The position numbers were made by a program, and so were the translations under genes. A stretch of DNA of 64,000 nt from Jejuia sp043557195 (GTDB taxonomy: Bacteria; Bacteroidota; Bacteroidia; Flavobacteriales; Flavobacteriaceae): positions 682,001 through 746,000 of the forward strand of contig CP121314.1 of NCBI GenBank assembly GCA_043557195.1, given 5' to 3'. The notes under the pieces are model-generated. The model saw only the letters and a program-made list of their open reading frames with translations. It was not told where the DNA came from and ran no database searches. Below, piece after piece: positions 18,315 to 26,774 of the stretch (positions within the stretch are counted from its first letter, which is position 1; each line of letters starts with the position of its first letter).

Positions 18315-18932
18315 ATGAAAACACCTTATAAAAACATATACAACGTTCTAAAATTGAATCGATTTATCGTTTTGGCAGTAGTCGCTTGCGCATTACTATC
18401 TAGTACTTTTTCAGTTTGGATAGCATTTACTACCAACAAAAACGCAATGAATAGTGCATTTGCCATTAATACAGATGGCAGCATCATTCCGCTGAAGCTT
18501 GTTAACCAAAAAGAAAATTTTAAAGTTGAAGCTTTGGCTCATTTAGAACTGTTTCACAACTACTTCTATAATATCGATGCAAGCAATTATGAAAAGAACC
18601 TGAAAAAGGCGCTTTGGCTAGGTAACAGTTCTGTTGATAATCTATATCGCCAGAAAAAAGCGGACGGTGTCTATAATCGATTATTGCAATATTCTTTAGT
18701 ACAAAAGGTGCTGAGCATCGATGCTCAGATAAAAGAAAATAATGGCTCGTATGGTTTTACCACGACTATCATTTTTGAAATCAATAGAGGTTCTATAATA
18801 GACACTTATGAATTGGTTTCCACAGGAAACCTAATCATGGTTGACCGAAACTTCCCCAACAATCCACATGGTCTTTTAATTACCAATTATTTCGAAAACA
18901 CTTTAAAAAAACTAAACAACGAAAGCCCATAA
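18315..18932 (+). CDS. traK: Conjugative transfer protein TraK (VirB8-like)
   Basis: This 205-residue protein has one N-terminal membrane anchor (FIVLAVVACALLSSTFSVWIAF) and a periplasmic domain, the topology of VirB8. Sequence such as LAHLELFHNYFYNIDASNYEKNLKKALWLG is characteristic of the Bacteroidota TraK family. VirB8-like proteins nucleate assembly of the transfer channel. It lies in the conserved traJ-traK-traM order. No traL-like gene is seen between traK and traM. Confidence 0.9.
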   Translation: MKTPYKNIYNVLKLNRFIVLAVVACALLSSTFSVWIAFTTNKNAMNSAFAINTDGSIIPLKLVNQKENFKVEALAHLELFHNYFYNIDASNYEKNLKKALWLGNSSVDNLYRQKKADGVYNRLLQYSLVQKVLSIDAQIKENNGSYGFTTTIIFEINRGSIIDTYELVSTGNLIMVDRNFPNNPHGLLITNYFENTLKKLNNESP

Positions 18933-18954
18933 TGGGCATTTAAAAACTACTCTT

Positions 18955-19884
18955 ATGAAAATTGAAAAAAATAAAATTGTATTTATAGCAGTATTGGCTA
19001 TTGTTTTCATATTCCTGATTTCCTATTCCGTGATGGTAATGGGCGACGATCAAAGCGAGAATGACAACCTTGAACAGACCTTAATACCAGATTTGGAAGA
19101 AAATCAAAAAGAGTATGATTCAAAATTAGAGGCTCTTAATGATTTAAAGGAAGTACGTGAGAACAATGCGCCTAGTATCTATGACGAAAAATTAATTGAT
19201 TCTTTAGGCTATTACGATCCAGATCTTCCAGAACGTGAAAGGAAACGTATTGTAGATAGCATTTATAATGCAGGTAAAACTCAATACTCAGATAAAAAAT
19301 ATCAAAACTTCGGACAGAAGAAAGTTAAAAAGAAGCAACCTGTAGAAATTGATTCATCCGAAATCAAAAGAGAACTAAAGATTCAAGCCAAAGAATTGGG
19401 CTTGGAACATCAACTGTTTTTTGCTGCTGCGCCAAAACCAAATGAACTTTCAATTATCGGTAATACAGATGCTACTATTTACGTGGTTGTTGATGGCGAT
19501 CAAATTGTAAAGGCTAATACTAGACTGAGAATGCGACTTACTGAAGCTGCAACAATAAATGGCAAACAAATGCCTAAGAACACATTTTTATTCGGGTTCA
19601 TAAGCTTTCAGCCTAATCGTGCTTTAATTGAAATTGAAAATATCAATCATCATCCCACAAAACTCAAAGCTTTCGATTTACAAGATGGTAGCGAAGGTAT
19701 ATATGTGGAAAACAACTTTAGAGCTGAAGTGACGAGTGAAGTTCTAGACGATGTTATTGGCGATATCAATATCCCAACTGTTCCACAAGTAGGTGGCATC
19801 ACAAAAGTACTTAGACGTAGCAATCGGAATGTAAAGGTTACCGTATTGAACAATTATAAACTTATTTTAAAACCAAAATTATGA
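18955..19884 (+). CDS. traM: Conjugative transfer protein TraM (VirB10-like)
   Basis: This 309-residue protein has an N-terminal anchor (KIVFIAVLAIVFIFLISYSVMVMG), a charged linker, and a C-terminal beta-rich domain (RLRMRLTEAATINGKQMPKNTFLFGFISFQ) that matches the TraM/VirB10 C-terminal domain. VirB10 spans both membranes and gates the channel. The gene overlaps traN by four bases (ATGA), indicating coupled translation. Confidence 0.9.
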   Translation: MKIEKNKIVFIAVLAIVFIFLISYSVMVMGDDQSENDNLEQTLIPDLEENQKEYDSKLEALNDLKEVRENNAPSIYDEKLIDSLGYYDPDLPERERKRIVDSIYNAGKTQYSDKKYQNFGQKKVKKKQPVEIDSSEIKRELKIQAKELGLEHQLFFAAAPKPNELSIIGNTDATIYVVVDGDQIVKANTRLRMRLTEAATINGKQMPKNTFLFGFISFQPNRALIEIENINHHPTKLKAFDLQDGSEGIYVENNFRAEVTSEVLDDVIGDINIPTVPQVGGITKVLRRSNRNVKVTVLNNYKLILKPKL

Positions 19885-20714
19885 AACCTATACTGATTAT
19901 AATACTTGTTTCCATTTCAGCTTTCTTGGAAGCGCAAACAACTGAAATACTTGACACAATTTATGCAAACGACACAAAAAATGTTGCACTATTTTTTCCA
20001 GAGCCTATACGACAAGGTATAACTGGTTCAGAAAACTTTGTATTTACTTACAATCGTGAAAAAGAACAATATTTTGGCTTACTGCAAGCCAAAGAAGGAA
20101 AAGAAAGTAATCTACTGGTAATCAATAGAAATGGTGCGATTTTTTCGTATATTGTAAGGTACAAAGCCCAACTTTCAAAGCTCAATTATTTCATCCCGAT
20201 GGCAGGTAGTATCGGGAATGAAAAACCAAAAGTTAAAGATTCGATTCAGATCGAAACTTTTGAAAAAAGTATTGATAACAGGACGTATTATTATCAAAAA
20301 TTTTGCTCTTACCTTCTTGATAGAAGACAATATCTTGGAAGATACATAAGGCGAAATAATAGTGTTATCCTGAGGCTTGAAAATATTGTATTTGACAAAG
20401 AAGAGCTCTATTTCGTCATTCAAATTAGAAATAATTCTTCTTTGGATTATGATTTGAATTTCTTGAACCTTTATATCGAAACTCGGCAAAAAGGGAAAAG
20501 GAAATCTTTACAGCGTTTGTATAAGGAGCCTATTTTTAAACATCATCTGCCTTCGAAAATCTTGGTAAATGAAACCTTAAGATTCGTTTATATCATGCCG
20601 AAATTTTCATTGTCCAAGGGCAGAAGAATAGTTTTAGAATTGAACGAGAAAGATGGTGAACGAAATATTGAAATGAAAGTATCACATAAATATATCAATA
20701 ACCCAAATCAATAA
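19881..20714 (+). CDS. traN: Conjugative transfer protein TraN (VirB9-like, DUF4138)
   Basis: This 277-residue protein has a signal peptide ending at FLEAQ. The mature protein has the DUF4138 pattern: NVALFFPEPIRQGITGSENFVF near the N-terminus and LRLENIVFDKEELYFVIQIRN in the middle. TraN corresponds to VirB9 and forms the outer-membrane collar with TraM. A 4-base overlap with traM supports an operon. Confidence 0.9.
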   Translation: MKPILIIILVSISAFLEAQTTEILDTIYANDTKNVALFFPEPIRQGITGSENFVFTYNREKEQYFGLLQAKEGKESNLLVINRNGAIFSYIVRYKAQLSKLNYFIPMAGSIGNEKPKVKDSIQIETFEKSIDNRTYYYQKFCSYLLDRRQYLGRYIRRNNSVILRLENIVFDKEELYFVIQIRNNSSLDYDLNFLNLYIETRQKGKRKSLQRLYKEPIFKHHLPSKILVNETLRFVYIMPKFSLSKGRRIVLELNEKDGERNIEMKVSHKYINNPNQ

Positions 20715-20718
20715 TACC

Positions 20719-21084
20719 ATGAAAAAAACAGCCATTTATGCTCTTGTAATCTTATTTATTTCTTGTGCCGGAACACAGGATTCAACTCCAGCTTCTGTCG
20801 CAGAAATCGTCGCAGAAAGCTTTTATCAAGGCAAAGAAACTACACTTAAAAAGCATACAACACCTGAAGGTTTTGCTACATTTTCTAACCTTCAGAAAAT
20901 GTTCGCCAAACCTAAAGGTTCAGAATCTAACTTTAAACTTATCGATGAAGTTACTGAAGGCGATGTTGCTTGGGTAAAATACTCGACCTCTTATGACAAA
21001 ACACCTGGGATTTTTAAATTGGTAAAGCAAGATGGTGCATGGAAAGTTACGGTTAGAGATCCTAAGGAAAAAACCCCTTTTTAA
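20719..21084 (+). CDS. Small lipoprotein (DUF4878-like) at end of transfer operon
   Basis: This 121-residue protein has a lipoprotein signal with lipobox LFISCA (Cys about residue 16). The mature part (VAEIVAESFYQGKETTLKKHTTPEG ... VAWVKYSTSYDKTPGIFKLVKQDGAWKVTVRD) looks like a cystatin/NTF2-type DUF4878 domain. It is four bases after traN. In other type IV systems a small lipoprotein (VirB7) stabilises VirB9, so a similar role is possible. It could also be an exclusion or maintenance protein. It converges with the coupling-protein gene. Confidence 0.7.
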   Translation: MKKTAIYALVILFISCAGTQDSTPASVAEIVAESFYQGKETTLKKHTTPEGFATFSNLQKMFAKPKGSESNFKLIDEVTEGDVAWVKYSTSYDKTPGIFKLVKQDGAWKVTVRDPKEKTPF

Positions 21085-21089
21085 GGTAA

Positions 21090-22685
21090 TTAATCTTTAA
21101 ATATCGATCTAGCCTCATTATAAATCCTATCAAAATTAGCTTGTAAATCGGCATCAGAGTAATCCTGTTGTTTCTTTGGTAATCGCTTTTTAATTTTGGG
21201 CAATTTAAATTGTACTTTTCTGTCCTTTCCATCAGCAAACGTTATAAACTCGCCTTCTTTCAATCTGAAAAACACATCAGCTCTAATTTTGGCGACTTCG
21301 CGCTCTCCTGTTGTAATTCGTGTATCAAAATTAAGATTGTATCCCCGATTTACACTTGTGGTTTCTTTCTTTACAATTTCAAAAAAACGTTCATAATATT
21401 TCGCAGTATCTGGGTCATTTACCTTTCCGAAGAATTGATAGGATAGATTACTTAAAATGGCTTTACTCGCCTTATCGCCATACATCATATCGTTTTGAAT
21501 TTTGTCTTGCATCACGTAAATCGTAGCAATATCATAGCTTCGTAATGTGGCTGGAATTCTGTGCATATTCAATAATTTGATCGTTGGCGCTTCTTCCATT
21601 AGTAAAAAAGATGCATTTGAATTCCGCACACTCATTTGTTTGGTAATCGTGTGAACAATAGCAGCTATTATGGGCGAATAGGCCGTCTCATATTTCGGAT
21701 TATTGACTACGGAAATCACTAACGGTTTTTCCTGGCTATTTATATCGAGTGGAACATCATCTGCGGACAAAGTCATAAAAATACGTTGGGTACTTATTTT
21801 TTTGAGCGCATTGGACAAAGTACTTTTTACCCCAGCTGTTTGCCTGTCGGAATCCTTTCCGCTAATAAAAGCATCTGCCATCGCTCTCGATGTTGTATTC
21901 TTACTTAAAAATGCAATTAGACTTGAAGTGTTGAGATATTGGTAAACAGCTATTAAGTGAGGTAATGTACAATATTGTGGATGCGAGGTTCTTAACTTCC
22001 AAATCAATCCGCTAATTAAGCCTTCAGCTGCATCATTAAAAAATTTTGTTGTTCCTATACTTCCGGATTCTCTTTGTTCTAATAAGTTTTCTATAAGTAC
22101 TCTTGCAACTTCATTTACGCTTTCTTCATTGGTCATATATCTTGGTGCTATTGGATTAACTCGGTCATATATGTTATCAAATGAAATTACTTTGAAATCA
22201 ATCTCATTTTTTTCAAATAAAGGAAATGCCATTTCTGTGATTTCAAAGTTTTTATAATCGTGAATCACACCAGAAAATTTGTGTTTACTGAAATGCTGAA
22301 GAAAATTAAAAACGACGCTTTCTGTTTTTCCACTTCCTGCTGAACCAATTATTGAAGCGCCTCGTTTGATGTTGTTTATTTTAAAACTTCCACCTTTTAT
22401 TTTAAAATGAACTTGGTGTTTATCATTGGAATCCATAATTTCATTTTCCTTGTGAAGAAATACATATAAAACTGTATTGATGAGCAAAAGTGGACAACCA
22501 ATATAAAGAAGCTGGATAACCCAATGCATTAAATATGGACTCAATTTAAAAAGTAGTCCTAAACAAATTACAGTCAAAATGAGGTTTATAAAAAAAGCAT
22601 ATCTCGTCATTTTGAAAAGACTTAAAAACACCAAGCTCATTCCAAACAGTAATCCAATAGTAAATGTAATTCCTTGTATTTCCAT
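21090..22685 (-). CDS. Type IV coupling protein (VirD4/TraG-like conjugation ATPase)
   Basis: In this 531-residue protein, two pairs of N-terminal membrane segments are followed by Walker A GSAGSGKTE (114-122) and a Walker B SFLLMEEAPT around residue 355. NNPKYETAYSPIIAAIVHTI lies shortly before the Walker B segment. The protein links the relaxase-DNA complex to the secretion channel. In Bacteroidota nomenclature it is often called MobC or TraG. It forms a leftward operon with the relaxase (one base gap) and BfmA, convergent with the transfer operon. Confidence 0.9.
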   Translation of the reverse strand: MEIQGITFTIGLLFGMSLVFLSLFKMTRYAFFINLILTVICLGLLFKLSPYLMHWVIQLLYIGCPLLLINTVLYVFLHKENEIMDSNDKHQVHFKIKGGSFKINNIKRGASIIGSAGSGKTESVVFNFLQHFSKHKFSGVIHDYKNFEITEMAFPLFEKNEIDFKVISFDNIYDRVNPIAPRYMTNEESVNEVARVLIENLLEQRESGSIGTTKFFNDAAEGLISGLIWKLRTSHPQYCTLPHLIAVYQYLNTSSLIAFLSKNTTSRAMADAFISGKDSDRQTAGVKSTLSNALKKISTQRIFMTLSADDVPLDINSQEKPLVISVVNNPKYETAYSPIIAAIVHTITKQMSVRNSNASFLLMEEAPTIKLLNMHRIPATLRSYDIATIYVMQDKIQNDMMYGDKASKAILSNLSYQFFGKVNDPDTAKYYERFFEIVKKETTSVNRGYNLNFDTRITTGEREVAKIRADVFFRLKEGEFITFADGKDRKVQFKLPKIKKRLPKKQQDYSDADLQANFDRIYNEARSIFKD

Positions 22686-22686
22686 G

Positions 22687-23715
22687 TTATATACCTATTG
22701 AACCTGATTTAATGGCGACGTCTACACCTCGTTTTAAATATCGTATGGTTTTAAGTGCTAACTGCACTTGATTGGTTGGAATACTCGCGATGGGCACTCT
22801 AGATTTTGCAAGCATTTTAAATGCTATCGCTTTTTCACTTGCTGGCAATCCCAATAATGTCGTGAAGTACAGCTTCGGATTTTTAATGAAATCTTTTTTC
22901 GATTTATAGGATTCTGCATAGTTGCGTTTATAGCCAAAAGTTTTATCAAAAGTGCTTTCGGCTTTTGTAAAAAACGCATCTCTATCAAACCCACGTTTTA
23001 CAATTTTACCATGCATCTCAACTTGTGAAGCTTTGTATTTAGATCCTGGCGATAAACTCACAGAATTTGAGGCATCTTTTCGGCTCACGATAATATGAAT
23101 ATGACTTTGATTACCTGCTTTTTTCATGCCTTGTACAATCCGTTTTCCATTTTGTTGATGTGGTGCTTCGGCTTCGAGTTTGCTAATTTGAAATTTCATT
23201 TTCTTTATATTCCCTTCTAATTGACCTTGTTCAATTTTCCGAATATCAGTTTTTAGCTGAAGTATTTTAGTGGCAAAAGGTTGATTCTCTTTTACCTGTT
23301 TATCTGTACCTTTAAATGTGCGTTGATGTTCGATTTTTGCAAAATATTTTATGTCGTCAACAGTTATCGGTTTACCATTAATTTCTCGATTAAAAGACGT
23401 TGCATAATCCTTCATTATGGCTCTGGTATATTTTTTTAAATCCTCAGAATTATTCTGTAATTTTCTTAATTCATATTTACTTGGACTAACTGTAATGGAA
23501 TAAAATTTTGGTTCTTTATTTTTGAGTTTAGCCGTATTGCCATCGATTTCTTTTACCACATCTTTGGTTTCAATTTCGTCTCCATATTGATTAAAAAAAT
23601 GCTCCACATCTTCTTGCTCCAAACCTTGATTTTCTTTCTCCAGATACTCAGCAAAATCCGCAGAACTTTGTGAATAATCTCCTCCTAATTTTTGAGCTGT
23701 GATTGTGATATACAT
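22687..23715 (-). CDS. mobB: MobB-type relaxase (DUF5712-like)
   Basis: The ATG at 23715 (four bases after the bfmA stop) is preferred to the ATG at 23742, which would overlap bfmA, and gives 342 residues starting MYITITAQKLGG. The motif SHIHIIVSRKD (about 204-213) is the HUH metal site of relaxases, and a tyrosine-containing N-terminal part is present. The C-terminal half is basic (TFGYKRNYAESYKSKKDF). The protein nicks oriT and leads the strand into the recipient. The neighbouring coupling protein and BfmA confirm the mobilization role. Confidence 0.85.
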   Translation of the reverse strand: MYITITAQKLGGDYSQSSADFAEYLEKENQGLEQEDVEHFFNQYGDEIETKDVVKEIDGNTAKLKNKEPKFYSITVSPSKYELRKLQNNSEDLKKYTRAIMKDYATSFNREINGKPITVDDIKYFAKIEHQRTFKGTDKQVKENQPFATKILQLKTDIRKIEQGQLEGNIKKMKFQISKLEAEAPHQQNGKRIVQGMKKAGNQSHIHIIVSRKDASNSVSLSPGSKYKASQVEMHGKIVKRGFDRDAFFTKAESTFDKTFGYKRNYAESYKSKKDFIKNPKLYFTTLLGLPASEKAIAFKMLAKSRVPIASIPTNQVQLALKTIRYLKRGVDVAIKSGSIGI

Positions 23716-23719
23716 AATA

Positions 23720-24181
23720 TTATAATTGATTATTTGATTCATTTTTTTCTACAATCAGCCCTTCCCTCTCTTTGACCTCTTTCTCTAAAATCAACTTTTC
23801 TTGCTTTGGTTCAAACTCCATAAACAAAGATTGTAACATTGCAGTTGTGGGTTTGTCATGGTTCTTTTCAATGTCTTTTATGATAGCGATTACTGCATTT
23901 ATTCGCTTCTTAATTTCACTCTCCAATGTTTGCATATTTGGCCCTAAAGTTTCATTTGGTGAAATGCCATTGTCCTCAAAAAAGTCCAACATCAGAAGCA
24001 AAGTCATCGATTGTGATTTAGATAATTTTTTACAAAACACTCGAAAACGCTCTGCTACTGAAGTTTTAATCCCGAGCTTCTCAAATCGCTCTTTTTCATA
24101 TCCCTTATCCATTTTTTCTGAAAAAATTTGTTGTTTTGATTGGGCTGCGAGGATTTTTTCTGAAAAAACCATGTTACACAT
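23720..24181 (-). CDS. BfmA/BtgA-family mobilization accessory protein
   Basis: This 153-residue protein contains, after a short N-terminal stretch, KLGIKTSVAERFRVFCKKLSKSQSMTLLLMLDFFEDNGISP, a ribbon-helix-helix-like DNA-binding region shared by BfmA and BtgA mobilization proteins of Bacteroides elements, followed by a helical C-terminal half. Such proteins bind oriT and assist the relaxase. It is the first gene of the leftward mobilization operon. The region to its right (24182-24308) is the natural place for oriT and the promoter. Confidence 0.82.
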   Translation of the reverse strand: MCNMVFSEKILAAQSKQQIFSEKMDKGYEKERFEKLGIKTSVAERFRVFCKKLSKSQSMTLLLMLDFFEDNGISPNETLGPNMQTLESEIKKRINAVIAIIKDIEKNHDKPTTAMLQSLFMEFEPKQEKLILEKEVKEREGLIVEKNESNNQL

Positions 24182-24308
24182 TCAAATATCAAAACAATCA
24201 ATCGCCGAAAGGTGTTGATTTTACTAGGGTTTTGAAAAAACTGAAAATCGAAACATCGCGCTAGCGTGTTACCCTCTTGCTATTCCCTTAGATTCGCAAT
24301 GTCATTTA
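24182..24308. other. Probable oriT and mobilization promoter region
   Basis: This non-coding stretch immediately upstream of bfmA contains the palindrome CGCTAGCG (in atCGCGCTAGCGTG, around 24257-24268) followed by a C-rich segment GTTACCCTCTTGCTATTCCC. In Bacteroidota elements oriT lies next to the mobilization genes, so this is the best candidate. No nic consensus was checked. Confidence 0.4.
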
Positions 24309-24560
24309 CATAGAGCTTTCTTTTAAGATAATTACTACTTATGTGAGCAGTTATCTTTTTTTAGGGAATACCCTCTGTAATTGTAAATAACAACCAACCG
24401 ATAAAGGGGAATTACACGCAAAGAAAGTTTTAGACTTATGCCTTAAAAATCCTTTATCGGTTATCTCTGAACCGTATCAAATGGAAATACAGGTTTTTAG
24501 ACCTAATATTGGGTTTCGATGGTAATTCAGATTATTAATTGTTTTTACGTTCATATCTTA
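24309..24560 (+). ncRNA. Structured non-coding segment, copy A (candidate IS110 bridge RNA or old left end)
   Basis: The copy aligns along its length with copy B (24604-24830). Visible stems are ATAGAG (24310-24315) with CTCTGT (24373-24378), an inner hairpin AAGATAA (24325-24331) with TTATCTT (24351-24357), a 12-bp stem AACCGATAAAGG (24396-24407) with CCTTTATCGGTT (24451-24462) closing a 43-base loop, and CCTA (24502-24505) with TGGG (24510-24513). Between copies the loops differ while stems are kept by paired changes, as expected of a functional RNA. Homology continues to about where the transposase start codon would be, so this may be the left end of an older IS110 copy or a second guide RNA. 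Confidence 0.55.
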
Positions 24561-24603
24561 TAAAATCTAACCTTTAATATTCTAAAGGTCTATATCGCTA
24601 TTC

Positions 24604-24830
24604 ATATAGAGGGTAGATAATAATTTATCTTACTTTAAACCTCTATGATTATGAATGGCAACCAAACCGACAAAGGAGAATTAATTGCTTTTCAAAGTTT
24701 CGGACTTATAAGGTCGGATTAAATCCTTTGTCGGTTATATCTGAACCAGCATCAAATGGAAATTCAGGTTTTTAGACCTATTATTAGGGATTAGATGATA
24801 CCTCAGATTCTTGGTTGTATTTGTTCTTTT
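24604..24830 (+). ncRNA. Structured non-coding segment, copy B (candidate bridge RNA of the IS110 element)
   Basis: Stems are ATAGAGG (24606-24612) with CCTCTAT (24640-24646), hairpin AGATAA/TTATCT (24615-24620, 24625-24630), a 13-bp stem AACCGACAAAGGA (24665-24677) with TCCTTTGTCGGTT (24724-24736), a shared AGGTTTTTAGACCT block (24766-24779), and CCTA (24777-24780) with TAGG (24785-24788). In the main stem a T-A pair of copy A is a C-G pair here. IS110-group elements encode a bridge RNA in the long left end just before the recombinase gene, with two internal loops that pair to target and donor DNA. Position, length and structure fit. No guide-target pairing has been tested. Confidence 0.6.
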
Positions 24831-24858
24831 ATGTTACATACTTTTTAAACTCTTTATT

Positions 24859-25854
24859 ATGAAAAAATTAGACTTTCTGTACTTTATCGGTATAGATGTA
24901 TCCAAACAGACTTTTGATGTTGCCATTGTTAATGAGACCTCTACCAAATCATTTTTATTTGAAAACACCAACAAAGGCGTCAAAGCCTTTTTAAGATTGC
25001 TCAAGAACCAGCAAATGGCTTTAAACGATACGCTTATTTGTATGGAACACACAGGTATATATGGAAGGTTGCTCATCACAAAATTATTGGAAACAGAAGC
25101 TAATTTCTGTGTTGAAATGTCTTTAAGGATTACCCGAAGTCTTGGAATCCAACGCGGTAAAAATGACAAAATAGATGCCATTCGTATTGCACAATATGCA
25201 ATTAAAAACTGTAATGAAATAGAACTATATAGACCAATTCCCGAGATACTTGAAAAAGTAAAGATACTCATCAAGGCTAGGGAGCAACTTGTTAATTTTA
25301 AGGCAGATTTGAACAAATACCCCAATGAAGCTAAACGCTTTGCACCAGAGCTTGGAAAACTTGCACAAAAGCAGATTAGAAAAACCAATAAATGCTTTAC
25401 CGATGAAATTAAACGGATAGAAGCAGAACTGCAGGCTCTCATACTTTCTGACGAAAAACTTAACAAAACTGTAGGACTTGTTACCTCTGTTACTGGAATT
25501 GGAACCATGACTGCATTATATTTTGTGATATTTACTAACTTCTTTACACGATATCAGGAAGCCAAACAACTGGCTTGTTATTGTGGTGTCGTACCTTTTG
25601 AGCATACCTCTGGTTCTTCCGTCCAGAAAAGATCCAGGGTGCATCATATGGCTAATAAAACCATGAAAAAACACCTGCACATGTGCGCACTCTCTGCAGT
25701 TCGCCATGACCCAGAACTTAAAGTCTATTATGAACGTAAGGCTGAAGAAGGAAAAAATAAAATGCTGGTGCTCAACAACGTCAGAAACAAATTGGTTTTG
25801 AGAGTTTGTGCCGTGGTTAAAAGGCAAAAAACCTATCAAAAAAGAGTGGCTTAA
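24859..25854 (+). CDS. IS110-family transposase (DEDD/serine recombinase)
   Basis: The ATG at 24859 gives 331 residues. An upstream in-frame TTG at 24811 would add 16 hydrophobic residues and overlap the structured leader, so it is rejected. The DEDD RuvC-like domain shows GIDVSKQTFDVA (Asp), CMEHTGIYG (Glu) and KNDKIDAIRIA (two Asp). The C-terminal Transposase_20 domain carries CGVVPFEHTSGSSVQKRSR with the catalytic serine, and the typical NKTMKKHLHMCALSAVRHDPELKVYYERK. All key residues are present and the frame is intact, so the enzyme may be active. IS110 recombinases act with a bridge RNA encoded by the element. Confidence 0.95.
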   Translation: MKKLDFLYFIGIDVSKQTFDVAIVNETSTKSFLFENTNKGVKAFLRLLKNQQMALNDTLICMEHTGIYGRLLITKLLETEANFCVEMSLRITRSLGIQRGKNDKIDAIRIAQYAIKNCNEIELYRPIPEILEKVKILIKAREQLVNFKADLNKYPNEAKRFAPELGKLAQKQIRKTNKCFTDEIKRIEAELQALILSDEKLNKTVGLVTSVTGIGTMTALYFVIFTNFFTRYQEAKQLACYCGVVPFEHTSGSSVQKRSRVHHMANKTMKKHLHMCALSAVRHDPELKVYYERKAEEGKNKMLVLNNVRNKLVLRVCAVVKRQKTYQKRVA

Positions 25855-25921
25855 TTGTTTCATTTTTTCACTTATCAACTTTTTTATTTTTTTTCTTGGT
25901 TTTAACATGGAAATCCTTTTC

Positions 25922-25937
25922 GTCCAGCTCGCTGGAC
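25922..25937. repeat. Perfect 7-bp inverted repeat in the IS110 right end
   Basis: GTCCAGC (25922-25928) and GCTGGAC (25931-25937) are separated by TC. It is followed by A residues on the plus strand, so it does not look like a terminator. It may be part of the right end of the element. Confidence 0.5.
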
Positions 25938-25947
25938 AAAAAAAATA

Positions 25948-25977
25948 CCATTACATCCAAAAATGTAATGGCTTTTT
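25948..25977 (+). terminator. Rho-independent terminator after the IS110 transposase
   Basis: CCATTACAT (25948-25956) pairs with ATGTAATGG (25963-25971) around a 6-base loop and is followed by CTTTTT. It lies 94 bases after the transposase stop on the same strand. Confidence 0.7.
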
Positions 25978-26082
25978 CTGTAATACGAATTGAAATTAGA
26001 TTTTTTAAGAGTGTTTCAATTGAAGTTTAAAAGTATCTTTAACAAACCACTCTTTTTGTTGCAGAATATAAAATGAGGTCAT

Positions 26083-26109
26083 AAAAAAACCTTCGGAATT
26101 TCCAAAGGT
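26083..26109 (-). terminator. Terminator of the leftward accessory genes
   Basis: Read on the minus strand, ACCTTTGG pairs with CCGAAGGT (one G-T pair) and is followed by a run of seven T. It lies 31 bases beyond the stop of the gene at 26140-26352. Confidence 0.75.
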
Positions 26110-26139
26110 CTTTAGGTTAATTTTTGAATTTCAAATCTA

Positions 26140-26352
26140 CTAAATGTTAAAAACGAAATTATAAGTATATAGGTTTTTAATTATTTCTTCCTCTATCAAA
26201 CGCTCATACATTTGGTTATCTTCATCAACATATTTTTCGTCAATATGTTTTTTAATAGACTCTCCAAATTTATGTTCCACATCTTCCCGAGAAACCTTTA
26301 AAAGCTCCTCTTGTCTTTCCGAACTTAAATCTTGAAATGTTATATAAATCAT
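26140..26352 (-). CDS. Small hypothetical protein of the conjugative element
   Basis: This 70-residue acidic protein (MIYITFQDLSSERQEELL...) has no signal or membrane segment. It is rich in charged residues and predicted helical. Family is not recognised. It follows the DUF6876-like gene after 11 bases on the same strand and is followed by a good terminator, which supports it as the last gene of a small leftward operon. Similar short acidic proteins are common among accessory genes of Bacteroidota conjugative elements. Confidence 0.6.
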   Translation of the reverse strand: MIYITFQDLSSERQEELLKVSREDVEHKFGESIKKHIDEKYVDEDNQMYERLIEEEIIKNLYTYNFVFNI

Positions 26353-26363
26353 ATCTCAAAAAT

Positions 26364-26744
26364 TTAATATTCGCTTGGAAGCATCAGCGTATTATCTACA
26401 AAAAATAATCGCAATTCGTCCAAAGGAAAATCGGTTACATTATATCTATGCGTTTCTAAAATTTTATCATTTCCATCACTGTATTTAATGATAGCTTCAC
26501 ATTGCTTTTCAAACTGTTCCTTTTCAGAAAGTCGCTTAAAATCTATGGTAATAAAAGAACTTCTATTAGATAAACTTTTTGCAATTACTGATGCATCTGT
26601 AATCAGCCAAAAGCATTCCGCTTCGTTAGCTAAATATTTTAATCCATCAGTAAAACGAGTTCCAATTAATGGAATTTTAAAGAACATTTCCGTACCACAA
26701 AAATGTTGCAAATCGGCTTTTATTTTGTTAACTTTATCTTTCAT
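26364..26744 (-). CDS. DUF6876-like protein
   Basis: This 126-residue protein has the pattern LQHFCGTEMFFKIPLIGTRFTDGLKYLANEAECFWLITDASV, which resembles the DUF6876 family found in plasmids and conjugative elements of Bacteroidota. No function is established. The gene is downstream of ssb on the same strand, separated by a hairpin terminator (26775-26810), so it may be expressed partly by read-through. Confidence 0.65.
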   Translation of the reverse strand: MKDKVNKIKADLQHFCGTEMFFKIPLIGTRFTDGLKYLANEAECFWLITDASVIAKSLSNRSSFITIDFKRLSEKEQFEKQCEAIIKYSDGNDKILETHRYNVTDFPLDELRLFFVDNTLMLPSEY

Positions 26745-26774
26745 TGTTTTTTCTTTTTAGAAGTTAATAATGAA

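Larger units (their letters stand above)
24604..25980 (+). mobile_element. IS110-family insertion sequence (boundaries approximate)
   Basis: The unit comprises copy B of the structured left end, the transposase gene and a short right end with two hairpins. IS110 elements usually lack terminal inverted repeats and leave few marks, so exact ends cannot be read from one sequence. Copy A (24309-24560) may belong to a second, degraded element or to this one. The insertion lies between the mobilization operon and the small accessory genes of the conjugative element. Confidence 0.6.

Noticed and set aside
23772..24218. Plus-strand open frame of 148 codons over bfmA
   Set aside because: Antisense to the BfmA-like gene; composition is that of a reverse-complement shadow.
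24811..24858. Upstream extension of the IS110 transposase
   Set aside because: It starts at a TTG, adds only hydrophobic residues and overlaps the structured leader; the family starts just before the GIDVSK motif.
24834..25508. Long minus-strand open frame (224 codons) inside the IS110 transposase gene
   Set aside because: It is antisense to a clearly conserved transposase and its product has no recognisable domain.
25922..25937. Hairpin as a transcription terminator
   Set aside because: It is followed by A residues on the plus strand and has no T run on the minus strand; the better terminator is at 25948-25977.
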